In this document: one piece after another, positions 38,269-50,000 of the stretch
How the letters are laid out: every line of letters starts with the position of its first letter
Position numbering within the stretch: the stretch's first letter is position 1
NCBI GenBank assembly: GCA_018697195.1
Contig: CM031864.1
Location: forward strand, 20,831,943 to 20,895,942
Origin: Certhia americana
Taxonomy: Eukaryota > Chordata > Aves > Passeriformes > Certhiidae
Length of the DNA stretch: 64,000 nucleotides
Reading direction: 5' to 3'
Translations under genes and position numbers: made by a program
The notes under the pieces: generated by a model
What the model was told of the DNA's origin: nothing
Seen by the model: the letters and a program-made list of their open reading frames with translations, nothing else
The model's database searches: none

Positions 38269-38297
38269 TGAAAAGCTTGAAAAGTTTGAAAAGCTCC
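38269..38297. repeat. Short tandem repeat of TTGAAAAG-type units
   Basis: Three adjacent units of nine to ten bases, TTGAAAAGC, TTGAAAAGT and TTGAAAAGC. Small local repeat. Confidence 0.65.
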
Positions 38298-38487
38298 GGG
38301 TGGATAGAAATTATATTGCAGTAAATATTACAGAGGCTCTGCTACAAAAGATGCCACAGATGAAAAAAGCAGAGGATACATGTTCCAGGAAAAATCAGGG
38401 CCAATCTGTGCCACAGAGTTACGCATCAGAGATGAACAATGAGAATCAGCAGTGACACAAGAAGCTCAAGGAGACCCAGAGATCTCT

Positions 38488-38582
38488 TCTTGCAGCCCAG
38501 AAAGCTCAGCAATGTCCTGGGCTGCAGCAAAAGGCTCAGGGCCAGCAGCATGAGGGAGGTGACTCTGCCCTTCCACTCAAGC
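38488..38582 (+). mobile_element. CR1 internal ORF2 fragment, forward
   Basis: In the frame of the open stretch starting at 38439, the translation LGCSKRLRASSMREVTLPF aligns with the reverse-transcriptase C-terminal region of CR1 that normally reads as an AQKANRILGCIKR-like block followed by SREVILPLYSAL. The nucleotide string TGCAGCCCAGAAAGCTCAGC, followed by GGGCTGCAGC, fits the same CR1 segment. Similarity ends after the CCCTTCCACTC stretch and no 3' end follows, so this is an internal scrap and not a 5'-truncated copy. The 112-codon open frame around it (38439-38777) is otherwise unrelated. Confidence 0.75.
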
Positions 38583-41500
38583 AGCAAAAACATTGGAGGA
38601 ATACAGCAAATATTTTTTTTTAAATCCTTATGGAAACAATTTAAAATAAAAAAGAAGTCAATTCTCTTGAAAAAAGGATTGCTAATTCATAAATCCAGCA
38701 CAGTAAATTTTCTCTGTCGGAAAGTCAATCACAAACTTTTACTGATGTCTAAATGTTTTTATTTTCTTAGATTGTAAGTAGACTGCATTTGTAATGAGAA
38801 TTTTCTGATGAACATAAATGTTTGTGAATGTCAATTAAAGACATTTCATTCCAGGTACAGGATGGGTTGTTAACTTCAAGTACTTCCAAGAAGAAATACC
38901 TTCAGTTACATTTGGGTGGCTTTGCTTTATGAAAGTCACCCTTTATCTGAGGTAAATTAAACTAATAGACAATATTAACTTTTACAGAATTAAGGATTAG
39001 AAGGAACTGAAACACTAGGGGGAAAAAAATATACAGAAGAAAGGTACTTAATGGCTTCTTTAGGGAAAGCCTATTATTTTTTGAACATTAAAAATGTTCA
39101 GCACTTTCAAGTCAGAGTTACAAAGTGATACAAGCCTTTCACACAGCTGGAATTTCAATATTAGACCATTAGAAGACCAGAAAACCTGAAGAGATATTTT
39201 AATTACTGGTGAGAGTACAATCCTTTTCTGGCTCATACATAAAATTTTTAATCTCAGGATTCTTCCTAAATATGATAGAAGGGAACTAATGAGAATCCTT
39301 TCTGTTGTCACATTAACTGTTTTAGTCAAATAATTTAATGATGCCATATTATACAGATAATGAGGTATCTGGTCAGACACCCTTTACTATTTCTCTGTAT
39401 AATTATAAGTAAAACAAAGATTTTATTGGCAAATGTTTGTATTCTTAATTTTCAGTTAGTAACTCTATACACATTTCAGGTTATTTACAACTATTCTACA
39501 GCATAATTAAGCAATTTTTAAAATATATTTTATTTTTCATGAATTATTTTTGTTTTTAAATTGGAATCACAGATGGCTGTACAAGTTCTTAGCAGTTTTG
39601 AAGCTACAACTACTTTCTTTCTTAATATTGCAACAGAGGTGGATTACAATTACACCTGATTATCCTCAATTTACTGTCAGCCATCTTTCCAATATATTCT
39701 GGCAACAAAGCATAAAATACTCCATAATGGCAATGACACGAATGACAAAAAGTGAGCAGTTAAACTGCCCAGAAAAAAAGGAGAGTGATGGCCACTAAAA
39801 TTTGGAAACAGGTAGGTGAACAGATGAGGTGTATTTCTGCCCTTCATAAGAATTTATTTTGCATCAATATTGGTAGAAGTTCTCTTTATTATAGATAGTA
39901 TATTTCTATCAACCACCCCTCTATGGTGCTTGATTTGGGCCTGATTATCAGCACTCACAGCCTGAACAAGCCACATCACTGGACAGCTCAATCTTCCTGT
40001 CTCACTCCTGTTTAGTTTTTCTTCTAATGTCACCAAAAAATAAGTAGGAAGCATGATGATTTCCCTTTTTGCAATGCAGAAGTGAGGCTAGCAAAAACTT
40101 GCTGGAGATTGACAATTAATTCATCTTAGGAAAGGCTATGCAATGCAATTATGCTGCCTTCCAGCCATGGCAGAACTAGCTGAGGCTCACACATATTCAA
40201 CTATCCTAGCTAAAACCATAAAGTATTCACCTGATGTTAAAAGTATTTCTACTTCTCTCTCTCTAGCTATTAAAAGCTCGATATCACTGGGTGCTAATCA
40301 GTGCAGGGTTTGGATTACCATTTACAAAGCTATTAGTGTTTGCTCTGCTGCACCACCACCCCATCTGAAATGATAATTTTAAAAAGTCAAACAAGATAGA
40401 AAAAGCTGTTTCTTGTGTAAAAAATATAGGTTCGACAAAACTGGTTTTCTCAAGGAGAAAATGCAGCCTGAAGGTTACAGCTCTGACAGTTGTTTTCTTC
40501 TGCTTTTCAAATGTGATAATGTCCTTTTATAAGCACCCTAGTAAGAGTTTACAACCTCCTCCCAGGGATTGTAAATCCACTGCTTTTCTCCTCTAAATTT
40601 TTAACAGATACTATTGTTTCCTTAAATTGCACACAAGGGGGTTGAAAGAATCGAGATTATCCTCAAGTACATTAAATTCAGTTTCAAGGCCCTTTATGAC
40701 ACACAAAACTGTATCAAGGGACAGTTAATAGGCATGACAGATTCAACCCTGAAAGGTGAAAGAGCACTGCACCAGCAGATAAAAAATGTTAGCCAAAACT
40801 ACAACAAAAAACACCTGAAACAAAGATGTGCTGCCCATGGGGTGTTGCTTACTGCAACACCAAGCCATTCATTAATATAAATGCAATATCAAATAGTTCT
40901 TTTTATTTAATCTTCTTTAGGTAAAACATTGAGCTGAACTGGACATATATCAGGCATAGCAGAGCACAGCTGTGTCTGACAGGACACTTTCACTTGCTGA
41001 TCCCTCTGTACAGACACCAGAGTTGCAAAAAACCATTCCATACAGCGCAGGGAATGGGCTGGGTTTTAGAGCCCTTTCTCGAGCAAATCAGAGTGGGGAA
41101 ACCCTTGAGTCACCTCCACAGCAGAACACCAAACCTCAGTACAAGAATCTATCAGAATCTAAGTTATAAAACAAATCCAGTTAGTTACCCTGCTAGTTAG
41201 CAACATCTTGACTTTCCAGTAGAATTTAAAGAGTAAGTTAAAGCACTGCACCTGTATGTGTAACACTGCTGGGTAGGGCACAGCTTCCAGGACAGAGCTG
41301 GCAGGGCTGCACACTCTGCTGTGCCCCATGGCCATCAGCTCCCCACAGAGCCCCTGCTGCAGGACAGCTGCTGCCAGCATTTCTGCCCTTGGATACACAG
41401 CTCCTGGTCACCCTAGCCTGAACTCAGTGTTCAAGAACTAAATACAATATCTCAGGTAAGAACTTCACGGTGCCTTGGACATGGAGACTTTTAGTTCTAT

Positions 41501-41939
41501 ACACACCTACTCACCCCTGATTGTCAGACACATGACAAGGCCACAGTGTGCTTGTTCAAGCCCTTGGCACACTTGTGGTTCCAAATTATCTGGGAAGCAT
41601 AAATATTCATTCAGATAAACTACTCATCATCCAACCATGACATCCTCCAATCTATAGAACTCTTCGTTGTATTGTTGAAGATCTTTTGATTAAGCCTTGG
41701 ATGTGCATTAATAACTAGTGCTATTTCATATGTCCAGCTTGCTGTTTATCTCCAGGTAGTTTTCTCACCATACTATTTTATTACTTCTTTGGACTACTCC
41801 AATACAGATCTTTAGGGAACTCATCCACTTTGGAAAACACTTCTCCAAATACCTCAACATCTCCTCTCCAAGCAGCTCTTTGGTCACATCAGATTTTCCC
41901 TCCTGGTTCTCATTTTATTCCATGTGTGTGATTTCCCAG

Positions 41940-41990
41940 GTGATAGCATATCAAAAGTCTTACTGAAGTCCAGAAGTATTTCTTTCAAGC
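41940..41990 (-). mobile_element. Ancient CR1-like reverse-transcriptase scrap, reverse
   Basis: On the minus strand, 41973 down to 41950 encodes LDFSKTFD, the reverse-transcriptase motif that normally reads (Y)LDFSKAFD in CR1 and other non-LTR retrotransposons and contains a catalytic aspartate. DNA similarity runs a little further into the TATGCTATCACC-type continuation and then disappears. No flanking CR1 sequence can be traced, although a CR1 3' end in the same orientation lies about 950 bases to the right (42943-43280). The eight-residue motif match is specific, but the fragment is too short to assign to a family with certainty. Confidence 0.55.
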
Positions 41991-42225
41991 TTTTGTTGCC
42001 AGAGTACATTCCAAGTTGTTAAAAAACTTTGCTACAGAGAGGCTGCTTCTCAAAGAGAAGACATTGAAGATGTGCTGTACAGCACATACATGCAACTTTG
42101 ATTTTGCTTTAAATGTAAAGATGGTTCCTACTTTAACAGACATGTTATTTTATATTCTTCATTAAACACAATCAAAGATTAGACTGGGAGGAAACAAGCT
42201 CTGTGCTTTTACACTAATTAACTGT

Positions 42226-42243
42226 TGCACATATATATGTGCA
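42226..42243. repeat. Perfect 18-bp palindrome
   Basis: TGCACATATATATGTGCA reads the same on both strands, around an alternating AT core. Palindromes with AT cores are common in AT-rich DNA, so function is not implied. Confidence 0.9.
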
Positions 42244-42942
42244 TGAAATAACAATGAAGGATCAGGGAAAAAAGTGTTTTATTTTAATTAAGGATTCTAG
42301 TGGAACAAAGCAAATAGTGCCATAATTAAACCTGCTTAATCCTAATGCTTTTCTCAAATTTTTTGCAGCTTCATTCCTGCCTGGCTTTCTGCCACATCCA
42401 TCTTATATTTCTGCTTGCACATTTGTAAATAGAGAAAATACACATGGCAAACCTGAGTTCAATTTAGTGAAACCTCAGGTAATGTTTTGTCTCATATTTA
42501 TTGAGGAAATAAACAAATATTTCTTAAAACAATTCTGTCTTCCTCCTGCTGGAGTTATGGCACAGTGACTAAATATATTTCCCACCATGTTTTAATTCCC
42601 CTAGTAAGACTGACAATTTATATAATATGCATATGTGGAAACAGGATTAGTGATCTTTATACTGATTTCTTGTAGTTCTTCTAATTCAATATTGATGGAT
42701 TCCAGAGGCACTCAATATGTCTAAACAAATCTACCTTATATTTACAGATATAACATTATCAAAGGATGCCTGACTAGTTTTGCTTATCAAAAGTAAGGAC
42801 CAAGCCTCTGGAAGTAAGAGGTCGTTTAAAATTAACAAAGCAGTCCTTGTGTTCCTGTTCCAAACTGTTAACTTTCATTTGAGTGGTTAAATTGCTTTAT
42901 CTATTTTCATTTCCTTTCAAACATACATATTTGTTTACCAAA

Positions 42943-43280
42943 ATCATAGAATAATCTAGGTTGGAAAAGACCTCCAAGATCAAGTCCAGCCTTTGAGAGA
43001 ATGTCACTTTTTCAGCTGGCCCATGGCACCCTGATCCAGCCATTTCTCACATGTTTCCAGGGATGGTGACTCCATCACCTCCCTGAGCAGTCCATTCCAA
43101 TGATGAACCAACTTCAGTGAAGAAATTCCTCCTGATATCCAACCTGAGCCTCCCCTGGCACAGCTTGAGGCCATTCTCTCCTGTCACCTCCTGCCTAGGA
43201 GAAGAGCCCGACCTCCACCTTGCTGCAATCTTCTTGCAGGCAGTAGTAAGGAGAAATAAAGTCTCCCCTGACCTCAGTGT
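42943..43280 (-). mobile_element. CR1 LINE fragment, about 340 bp, reverse
   Basis: Reverse-orientation CR1 3' end. It begins on the left with AATCATAGAATAATCTAGG (the complement of the terminal repeats), followed by TTGGAAAAGACCTCCAAGAT, the CCAGGGATGGTGACTCCATC block, a CAGTCCATTCC stretch, CTGATATCCAACCTGAGCCT and CCCTGGCACAGCTTGAGG. The right end, GTCTCCCCTGACCTC, marks the 5' truncation. The reading frame is broken. Well-preserved nucleotide landmarks make the family call secure. Confidence 0.93.
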
Positions 43281-44457
43281 TGTAACAATTTACACCAGTA
43301 AGGCCTGTACTGCTTATGAAATCAGACCACTGATTTTAGTGTTGACATTTAGGTTTAGATGTCAAATTCTGGGTACCTTGGTTTGAAATTTTGGCTCTGA
43401 TGGACTCTAGTTCTGTGAGAAATCAGTTCTCACTCTTCTTTCTGCACTCTCTGGTTCATAAATGAATTTATCTTTGTGTTCACTTTTCTTTCCTTTTAGG
43501 TCTCTTCTATTTCTCACTTATTATTTAGTTGCCCATTTCCTTCTTTCCCCCCCTTTTCCTATGTCTCATTAGTTTCTTAGCCATTTATTATTCAGTTGCT
43601 TATTTCAAAGCATTTTACAATGCATGTCTGCTCACATTCTCTCAGTGCTGAGTAGTCACATCAGGAAGCATTTTCTACTTATAACTTAAATTTACCACAA
43701 TACCTGTTTATTTTTCAAGCACTCAGCCCAGCAGCTTTTGTGGCACCATTAATACAGTGAAAGAGCTGAGATGTTGAAGCCAAGACTTCTGTCCCCTTTA
43801 CAAGGACATTGCCTGTCATTCAAAGCACCCATAAATAAATGATGCACCCAAAAATGCACCACATCTTATGCTGGTTGCAGAGCTGTAAATTATAATTTAT
43901 TGTTCTGTCACCCTCTCCTGCTTTCTGGGGATGAGACCTTGCTCAGGATCATGGCGAGAGGCTCATTTCTGACACATCACCCAATATCTCTGGTTTCAAA
44001 TTTAGGCACCCTCTTCAGAAGACAGCCCAAAATACATGTTAGAGGTGATATAGCCAGTCTAAAAGAATACCTGCATAGCACTGACTGGCTGGTCAGCAAG
44101 GAAAAACAAGTCCTGAGCTTTCCAGATTAGCCTTCCCCTACCTGACAAACACACCCCTTCATCAGAGTGACAAACTAGGCTCTCACACACATCTCAGTGC
44201 AGAATGGGAGATTTTAGTGCAACCAAGAAAGTGAAATGACACAATACATCCTTTATAAAGATGCACAGTAAAGCCAACTCCATTTGTATTAATTACTCTG
44301 GATTTTCCTTTGTATTTATTAGGTCACCACTGGGTCAAACTAACAAGCATGGACATTACAGGTGTATTGGGTTATGGGATTCACCTGAGCACTGTGCAAA
44401 GACAAACCTGTTTTATAGTAAAAAGGACTAGTTAAAAATGGAAATCTAGAATAATCT

Positions 44458-44477
44458 AGAATATTTATCAATATTCT
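44458..44477. repeat. Small inverted repeat (8-bp arms)
   Basis: AGAATATT and AATATTCT are separated by TATC. It overlaps a short direct repeat of ATCTAGAATA-type units at 44444-44463. Probably incidental. Confidence 0.6.
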
Positions 44478-46999
44478 GTATTGGATAGATAAGACCTAAC
44501 AACATCTGTACCATGCAGCTTTCTGGCCTATTTCAAGGCAGATCTTTCTCCTTCCATGGTATAAATGCTACACAGTGCACACATATCCTAAACCTCAGAG
44601 AGACTTTGGCTGGAAGAGCCAGTCTATGGAATAACATTTAGCAGTAACTTAATTCACATGGGTAATTCAACAAATATTGAATTATTCAGCATTGATGTAA
44701 GCTTTGAGGTCATAAATACGTCTTCTCACATGTGTGTGTCCTGTCTGAGCCAAATTACCACTAGAGCAGACATTTAAAAAAAGCATACAATTTTCTAAGC
44801 TCACTCAGTCAAAATGTCATTTTATAAGCTATATATCTTTCCATCTTTCAGAGTAAAGAGAGAAATAACTTTGTGTGTATGCACAGAGTTCTTTTTAAAC
44901 AAGAATAACATAGTCTTATATAATATATGTCAAAAGCCATTGACCCAGGGATGTGGTAGCTGGGCTTATTTAGTGTGAGGAACATGCCACATGGTGAGTC
45001 TCTATACCTCCCATTCTAGATGATTTGCACAGGTGGTCTCTGAGCTGAAATACTTGGATACCAGATGAAGGGGATGTACTCAGCCAGATATTCTGAAAAT
45101 ATAAGCTCACTAGCCATTATTTCCAGGTTATTATTAGCTTTGCAGCACTTTCATGTAGTAGCAGCCTGCTGCTTCACAACCAGCTGGTTATCATTTTCAA
45201 AGGTCTTCCAAATTCTTTCTGGAGTTTCTTTGGACCTCCCTCCGGAAAGATTTCATTTTCTTTGGAGTTAAGGGACATCAAAAGATTAGATTGTGTCATA
45301 CTTTTTAAGAGCTAGCTTTATTCATCTCAGAGAAAAAGCAGAATTATCAAGCTACATCTAACAATTCCAGCCTTCTGAAAAATCTTTTTGAAAATGTTAA
45401 AGACTAGCCAAGTCTGATCATGACCTTGTTCTATATTTAGTACTAAATGTATTCTGAAGGCATACAGAAATCTGGAGTTTGGATAAGAAGTCCCCAAATG
45501 AGAGAGATCTAACTGAAAGGAATTTAATTGTAGGGTAACTAGCAGTCCTGTATAGTGGGGTTTAATTAAACCAGGAAGAAAAAAATGTATTCATTTTAGA
45601 TGAATATTAATTTCACTACAACCAAACTTCTAAGAGATTAACTGTCCTAATACTTATAAAACAACAGCATAATTTCCTTATGAACAACTTTCTATGCAAC
45701 AGGATGAAAAGGCTACAAAACTGAAATACCTGGCAACCCTGAAGTAAAAATGTTTCTCAGGTCCCTCTGCACAGGACTGCACCACATCACCTTCACATTC
45801 CCCATCCTGTGCCCAGTCCTGCCCGAGACTGTGGGGAACTTGAACCTAGTGCAAGCCTCCAGATATACTGTTGCATAAATAATAATTCTCTGCGTCTTAA
45901 AGTCACTGTGTACATCTGGGAGTGGAAGGACCAGACCTGAAGGCACTATGCCCCAAGAGCCTGGCAGGGAAGCACTCAGGAGCTGGGTTAAGATAAGGCA
46001 CTTGCCAGACTTACTTGTGCCATAATTGGTGCCTTTTTGCACAAGTGCTCAGTTGAACATTAAAAACTCCTGTCTCTTTAAAATCCTGTAGAAGGTCCCA
46101 GTTGCATTTTTGGCACAAAGGCTTCCTTGTAATTTTAAGTTATTTTTCTCTGTTGGACTTAGCTGTTCTTTGACATCTTTATGTTCATCATCCTATCAAG
46201 CAATGCACTATGTTACTCATACATATTTAGGAGATGATATTTTATATATTAATTTGCACAAAGCATGACCAAAGACAGGACTTCACTATTTCCAGTGGCT
46301 TGGATCAGCCTTAAGGAGACAATAAAATTGCTTTGCTTCATTTACCCAGAGAATTTATGTACTTGTCCTTAAAATGTATTGAGTACACAACAAATTAATT
46401 TTCAACTAGATAATTTCATAAATGAATAGTGTTTATTTCTTGCATTTATAGTATTGCATTTACTTTTAATTGGAATAACAGAAAAAAGAATTGCCATATA
46501 TCACCAGCTTTTTAGATCATGAGAAAACTGTACCTTAAATTGCATTATTGGCTATGCACCATAAACACCTAATGCAGCATTCTCACTTTAAATGTTCAGG
46601 CCTGGAAAAAGATATTTTTTGCATTTCCACTTGTATAAAAATGTCATTGGTGGTTTATACTCCATGAGATTCCCTCCATACAATAGGAGTATTATTTGGG
46701 TGTCCCTGATTAATGCAAACTGGCAGAATACACACAAGTTCCATGTTTGTTAATGAAAAACTCCACAAACCCTTTCTTTTTGAAAATCCTAAGCATACAG
46801 AGGTTTTAAAATATGATTATATTGTCATTTTTAAATAACCAGTGTTTTACCTCTTCCAGGCTTCTCTGATTTTAACTATAAAATATATTTTACATTTAAA
46901 ACTCCTCCATTATTCCAAATGTTCTGTTCCTGTTCTTAAGTTGCCTTTTAAAAAGAGTCCTGGTCATAAATAATTTTAACTTCATTTTATCAAAAAGGG

Positions 47000-47010
47000 A
47001 AAAAAAAAAA
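47000..47010. repeat. Poly-A run
   Basis: Eleven adenines after GGG. Simple homopolymer. Confidence 0.7.
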
Positions 47011-50000
47011 GCTTTTAGTATAAGGCAGTTTTTATTTCAGAAAAGGTTTGGTTTTTTAGCATAAAGTGGGTTGACTTCTAAATGGTTTATCTTGTATAAA
47101 TTCAAGTCTGGAAGCATAGAAATACAAACAAATCCTGAAATCTTGATTCCTCTGAATGTCATGAACTCAGCAGGAGAACAAGATGTCAATCTGGCCTCCA
47201 CACTTGTATTTTATTAGTAACTCTTCAAATAAGTGTTACACATTAAAAACTGAACTAATAGAAAATACTGGTGAAGGGTGACATCCCTCAAATCTCTCTT
47301 CAGCACTGTGACTCTGTCCAGTATTGTCAATTAAAAACTCCACAGTTCCTGATGGTTGAACAGAGAAATACATCGTAACTCCTGAAGAGTTTAAAGTTTT
47401 ATAATCTGAGATGATATCAAACACAATCAAGGAAGACAAGTATTCTGCCAATTATTTTCCCTAGCACCAATGACTGAACAAGAAAAAGCTGTGCTCCAAT
47501 TAAATGTATGAGAGCCTAGGATTATTAATAATGATACTTTGGCTCTGACACTAGCTCCTTTTCTCAGCTGGTATAAGCCAATCTGATGTCACTACCCGTT
47601 TCTTGGAGAAAATAAAAAGGAGTATATGCCCATCTTGGAATAATATCTTCTCAGAACCATCAAACACATTTGCAACTTCTCTGAAATACACATTGCTTGA
47701 GGTTATCAAAACATAATAAGAACAATTCTCAAAATTATGTCAAAGTTATTTCTCCTAATGTCTAGATCAAATACCGAATAAATCAAATCTGTGACTCAGA
47801 AACCCTTTAGAACAACCAGTCTGCTTGGAGATACTTGGGACAGACAGGAGATGGAGCAGCAGAATAGGAGGGAGGCACAGATGATGCTCCCTGCTGTGAA
47901 GTGAATGGCAGAAGATAACCTGCTTTCACATTTGCTCAAGTACAACTAATAAATTAAATAACTCCATCTCCTCCTGTCTCCCTGGGATCACATAGCTGGA
48001 CATCTGCAACTGGAATGTAGAACTGTCACACGCAGGCAGACCTGGCTTGCTGCTTCCAGCAGATTCCTACATAGGAATCAAAGGAGAAATAGAATCAGAA
48101 TGTTCCTGAAGCGCAGGGAGATGGTCACTCTGTTTGGGATGACCATTTTAATGTAAACTAGAGAGAGCTATGCCATCCTCTACTGTAACAACACAGAATA
48201 AAGTCACAATGTATGCTCTTATTCTACACAGACACACAGCAAGCAAAACTTAAGCACAGGATACTTTCTGGAAAAACAACAGCAAGTATAAACAGGAATT
48301 TCAGAACACTTATCTGACCCAGCAGGGTATGTTAATCTAATCTAGCCATGCTCATAAGAATCTGATGCATATTCCAAAATACATACAAGGTTTTTCATTA
48401 AGCAATTAAAACAAATTAAAAACGCTATTTTAAGTCTTTTAAACATTTAGTGCTTATCAAAACCACTTTTATAACAAAGTGGCTTCAGCTGGATTCCATA
48501 ATAACAAAGGAAAGAGAAATTTTAGTGATCCTCAAACTCTTTTGAAAGGCTGAATGTAGAGCAATAAGCAATACAAGCAAAAATGCTCGAGAAACAGCTC
48601 ACACCATCTGATTTAATTGGGTTATAGAATTAAGTCATGCTAGGAAAGGATTACAAACTTTGCAGTCATTTTAACAGCCATGGATAGATAGTTTAAAGGC
48701 CATCAAAGTGGAAGCTCATGATAAAATGAGTCATAGAACTGAAGCTGCCAGAAAATGTGAAGGGCATACATAATAAGTACCTACTAGGGATGCTTGGCTA
48801 TTTGGTATGTACTGTACAATTGATTGTTGAATGCACCACTCTAAAAAGCCATAACAAAACTAATAAATAAAAAAGTAGAATCCTTCAAAAGCTTTTGTCT
48901 GACTGAGTTACCAAATTGTTACAAAACTCTCTCAGTGCTCAGCTTTGTTCTTTCCCTTGTAGGGGTGGGATTATCTCAGAGTTCATCCTATTTTATTGAT
49001 TTTTTTCTTATGTATCTTAGGATAAAGTTTTAATTTGGTGAGCAGGAAAGGGGAAGTGAGGCTAATGGCCAACCAAAATGTAATTTAGACACTAATAAAT
49101 ATTTCAGACTAAGTTGTTTAAAAAACTAATAACATAAAATACATGGCCTATATTTGGCTCTGTATGATGAAAAAAACCAAGTAACTTCAAACCTTCCCTC
49201 CCTGAGGAGGAATGGCATAAACTTGTTTCCCTGCTAAGCGATAACACAATTTAGTGATCATTATCTACTACCCCAAGATACCTCCTGGGTGCTGGCCTGA
49301 GCAAAGCATAAAGGTTCAAATTTCTTTGCTTCATATTTAGTCCATGCTCATCCTTTTTTATAAAAGACAAGTTGTGAGTGAAAGATATTTGGTACTGATC
49401 AAATGGGGACTGCTGAACTCTGTGACATTCCCTCAGTGAGCCCATTCTCTGGCTCAGCTCCCAGCAAGGAGGAGGCAGGGACTGGACACCTTCAGTAGCT
49501 GGTCCTTTGCACATAAAATGTGCACAAACAACTAATACATGAATAAGAAATGGAAAGAATACATTCACGTGCCATGATGAATTTTAGCATGCTCAGGTTG
49601 CCTAACACTCTCTTCTTTTAAAAAAAAATCTTGTGTAAGAAGACTACAGGAGACCTGCTTTAGAAGCACATTTGTGCAAAGTGCCAGAACTTTTAACCCC
49701 CTGTCAGGAGGAAATGCAGGCATGCAGTTCTGCCCCTATTCTACTGCCTTCTGGAGATACTTATTTTCTTTGACCTGGACATTTTCCTTAAATGTACCAG
49801 AACTAGGTCTCACTCTCCCAAACAGAAAGAAATCTTGTCCTTAAACAGCATGCCTTTTTGTGTTTTTGTGAGAACAGACAGTTAGCTATTTCGAGGTTAA
49901 ATCCATGCTGTTAGTAGTTGTCTGCAACACAATATCTATTCTGGGAATGCATTTAAGATTTGAGGATGAGCTAACCTCTCTACCAAAAAGGATGAGAAAG

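Larger units (their letters stand above)
34451..41939. other. Non-coding AT-rich DNA, no gene seen
   Basis: Strongly AT-rich sequence with no supported exon or RNA gene. It contains two small AT-rich tandem structures (35567-35645 and 35898-35967) and a CR1 internal scrap at 38488-38582. A GC-richer stretch at about 41255-41410 has no identifiable content; a CAG/GTAAGA donor-like site lies at about 41454 but there is no protein-like frame before it. Confidence 0.6.

Noticed and set aside
40425..40445. tRNA B-box-like GGTTCGA
   Set aside because: No A-box upstream and no cloverleaf can be folded around it.
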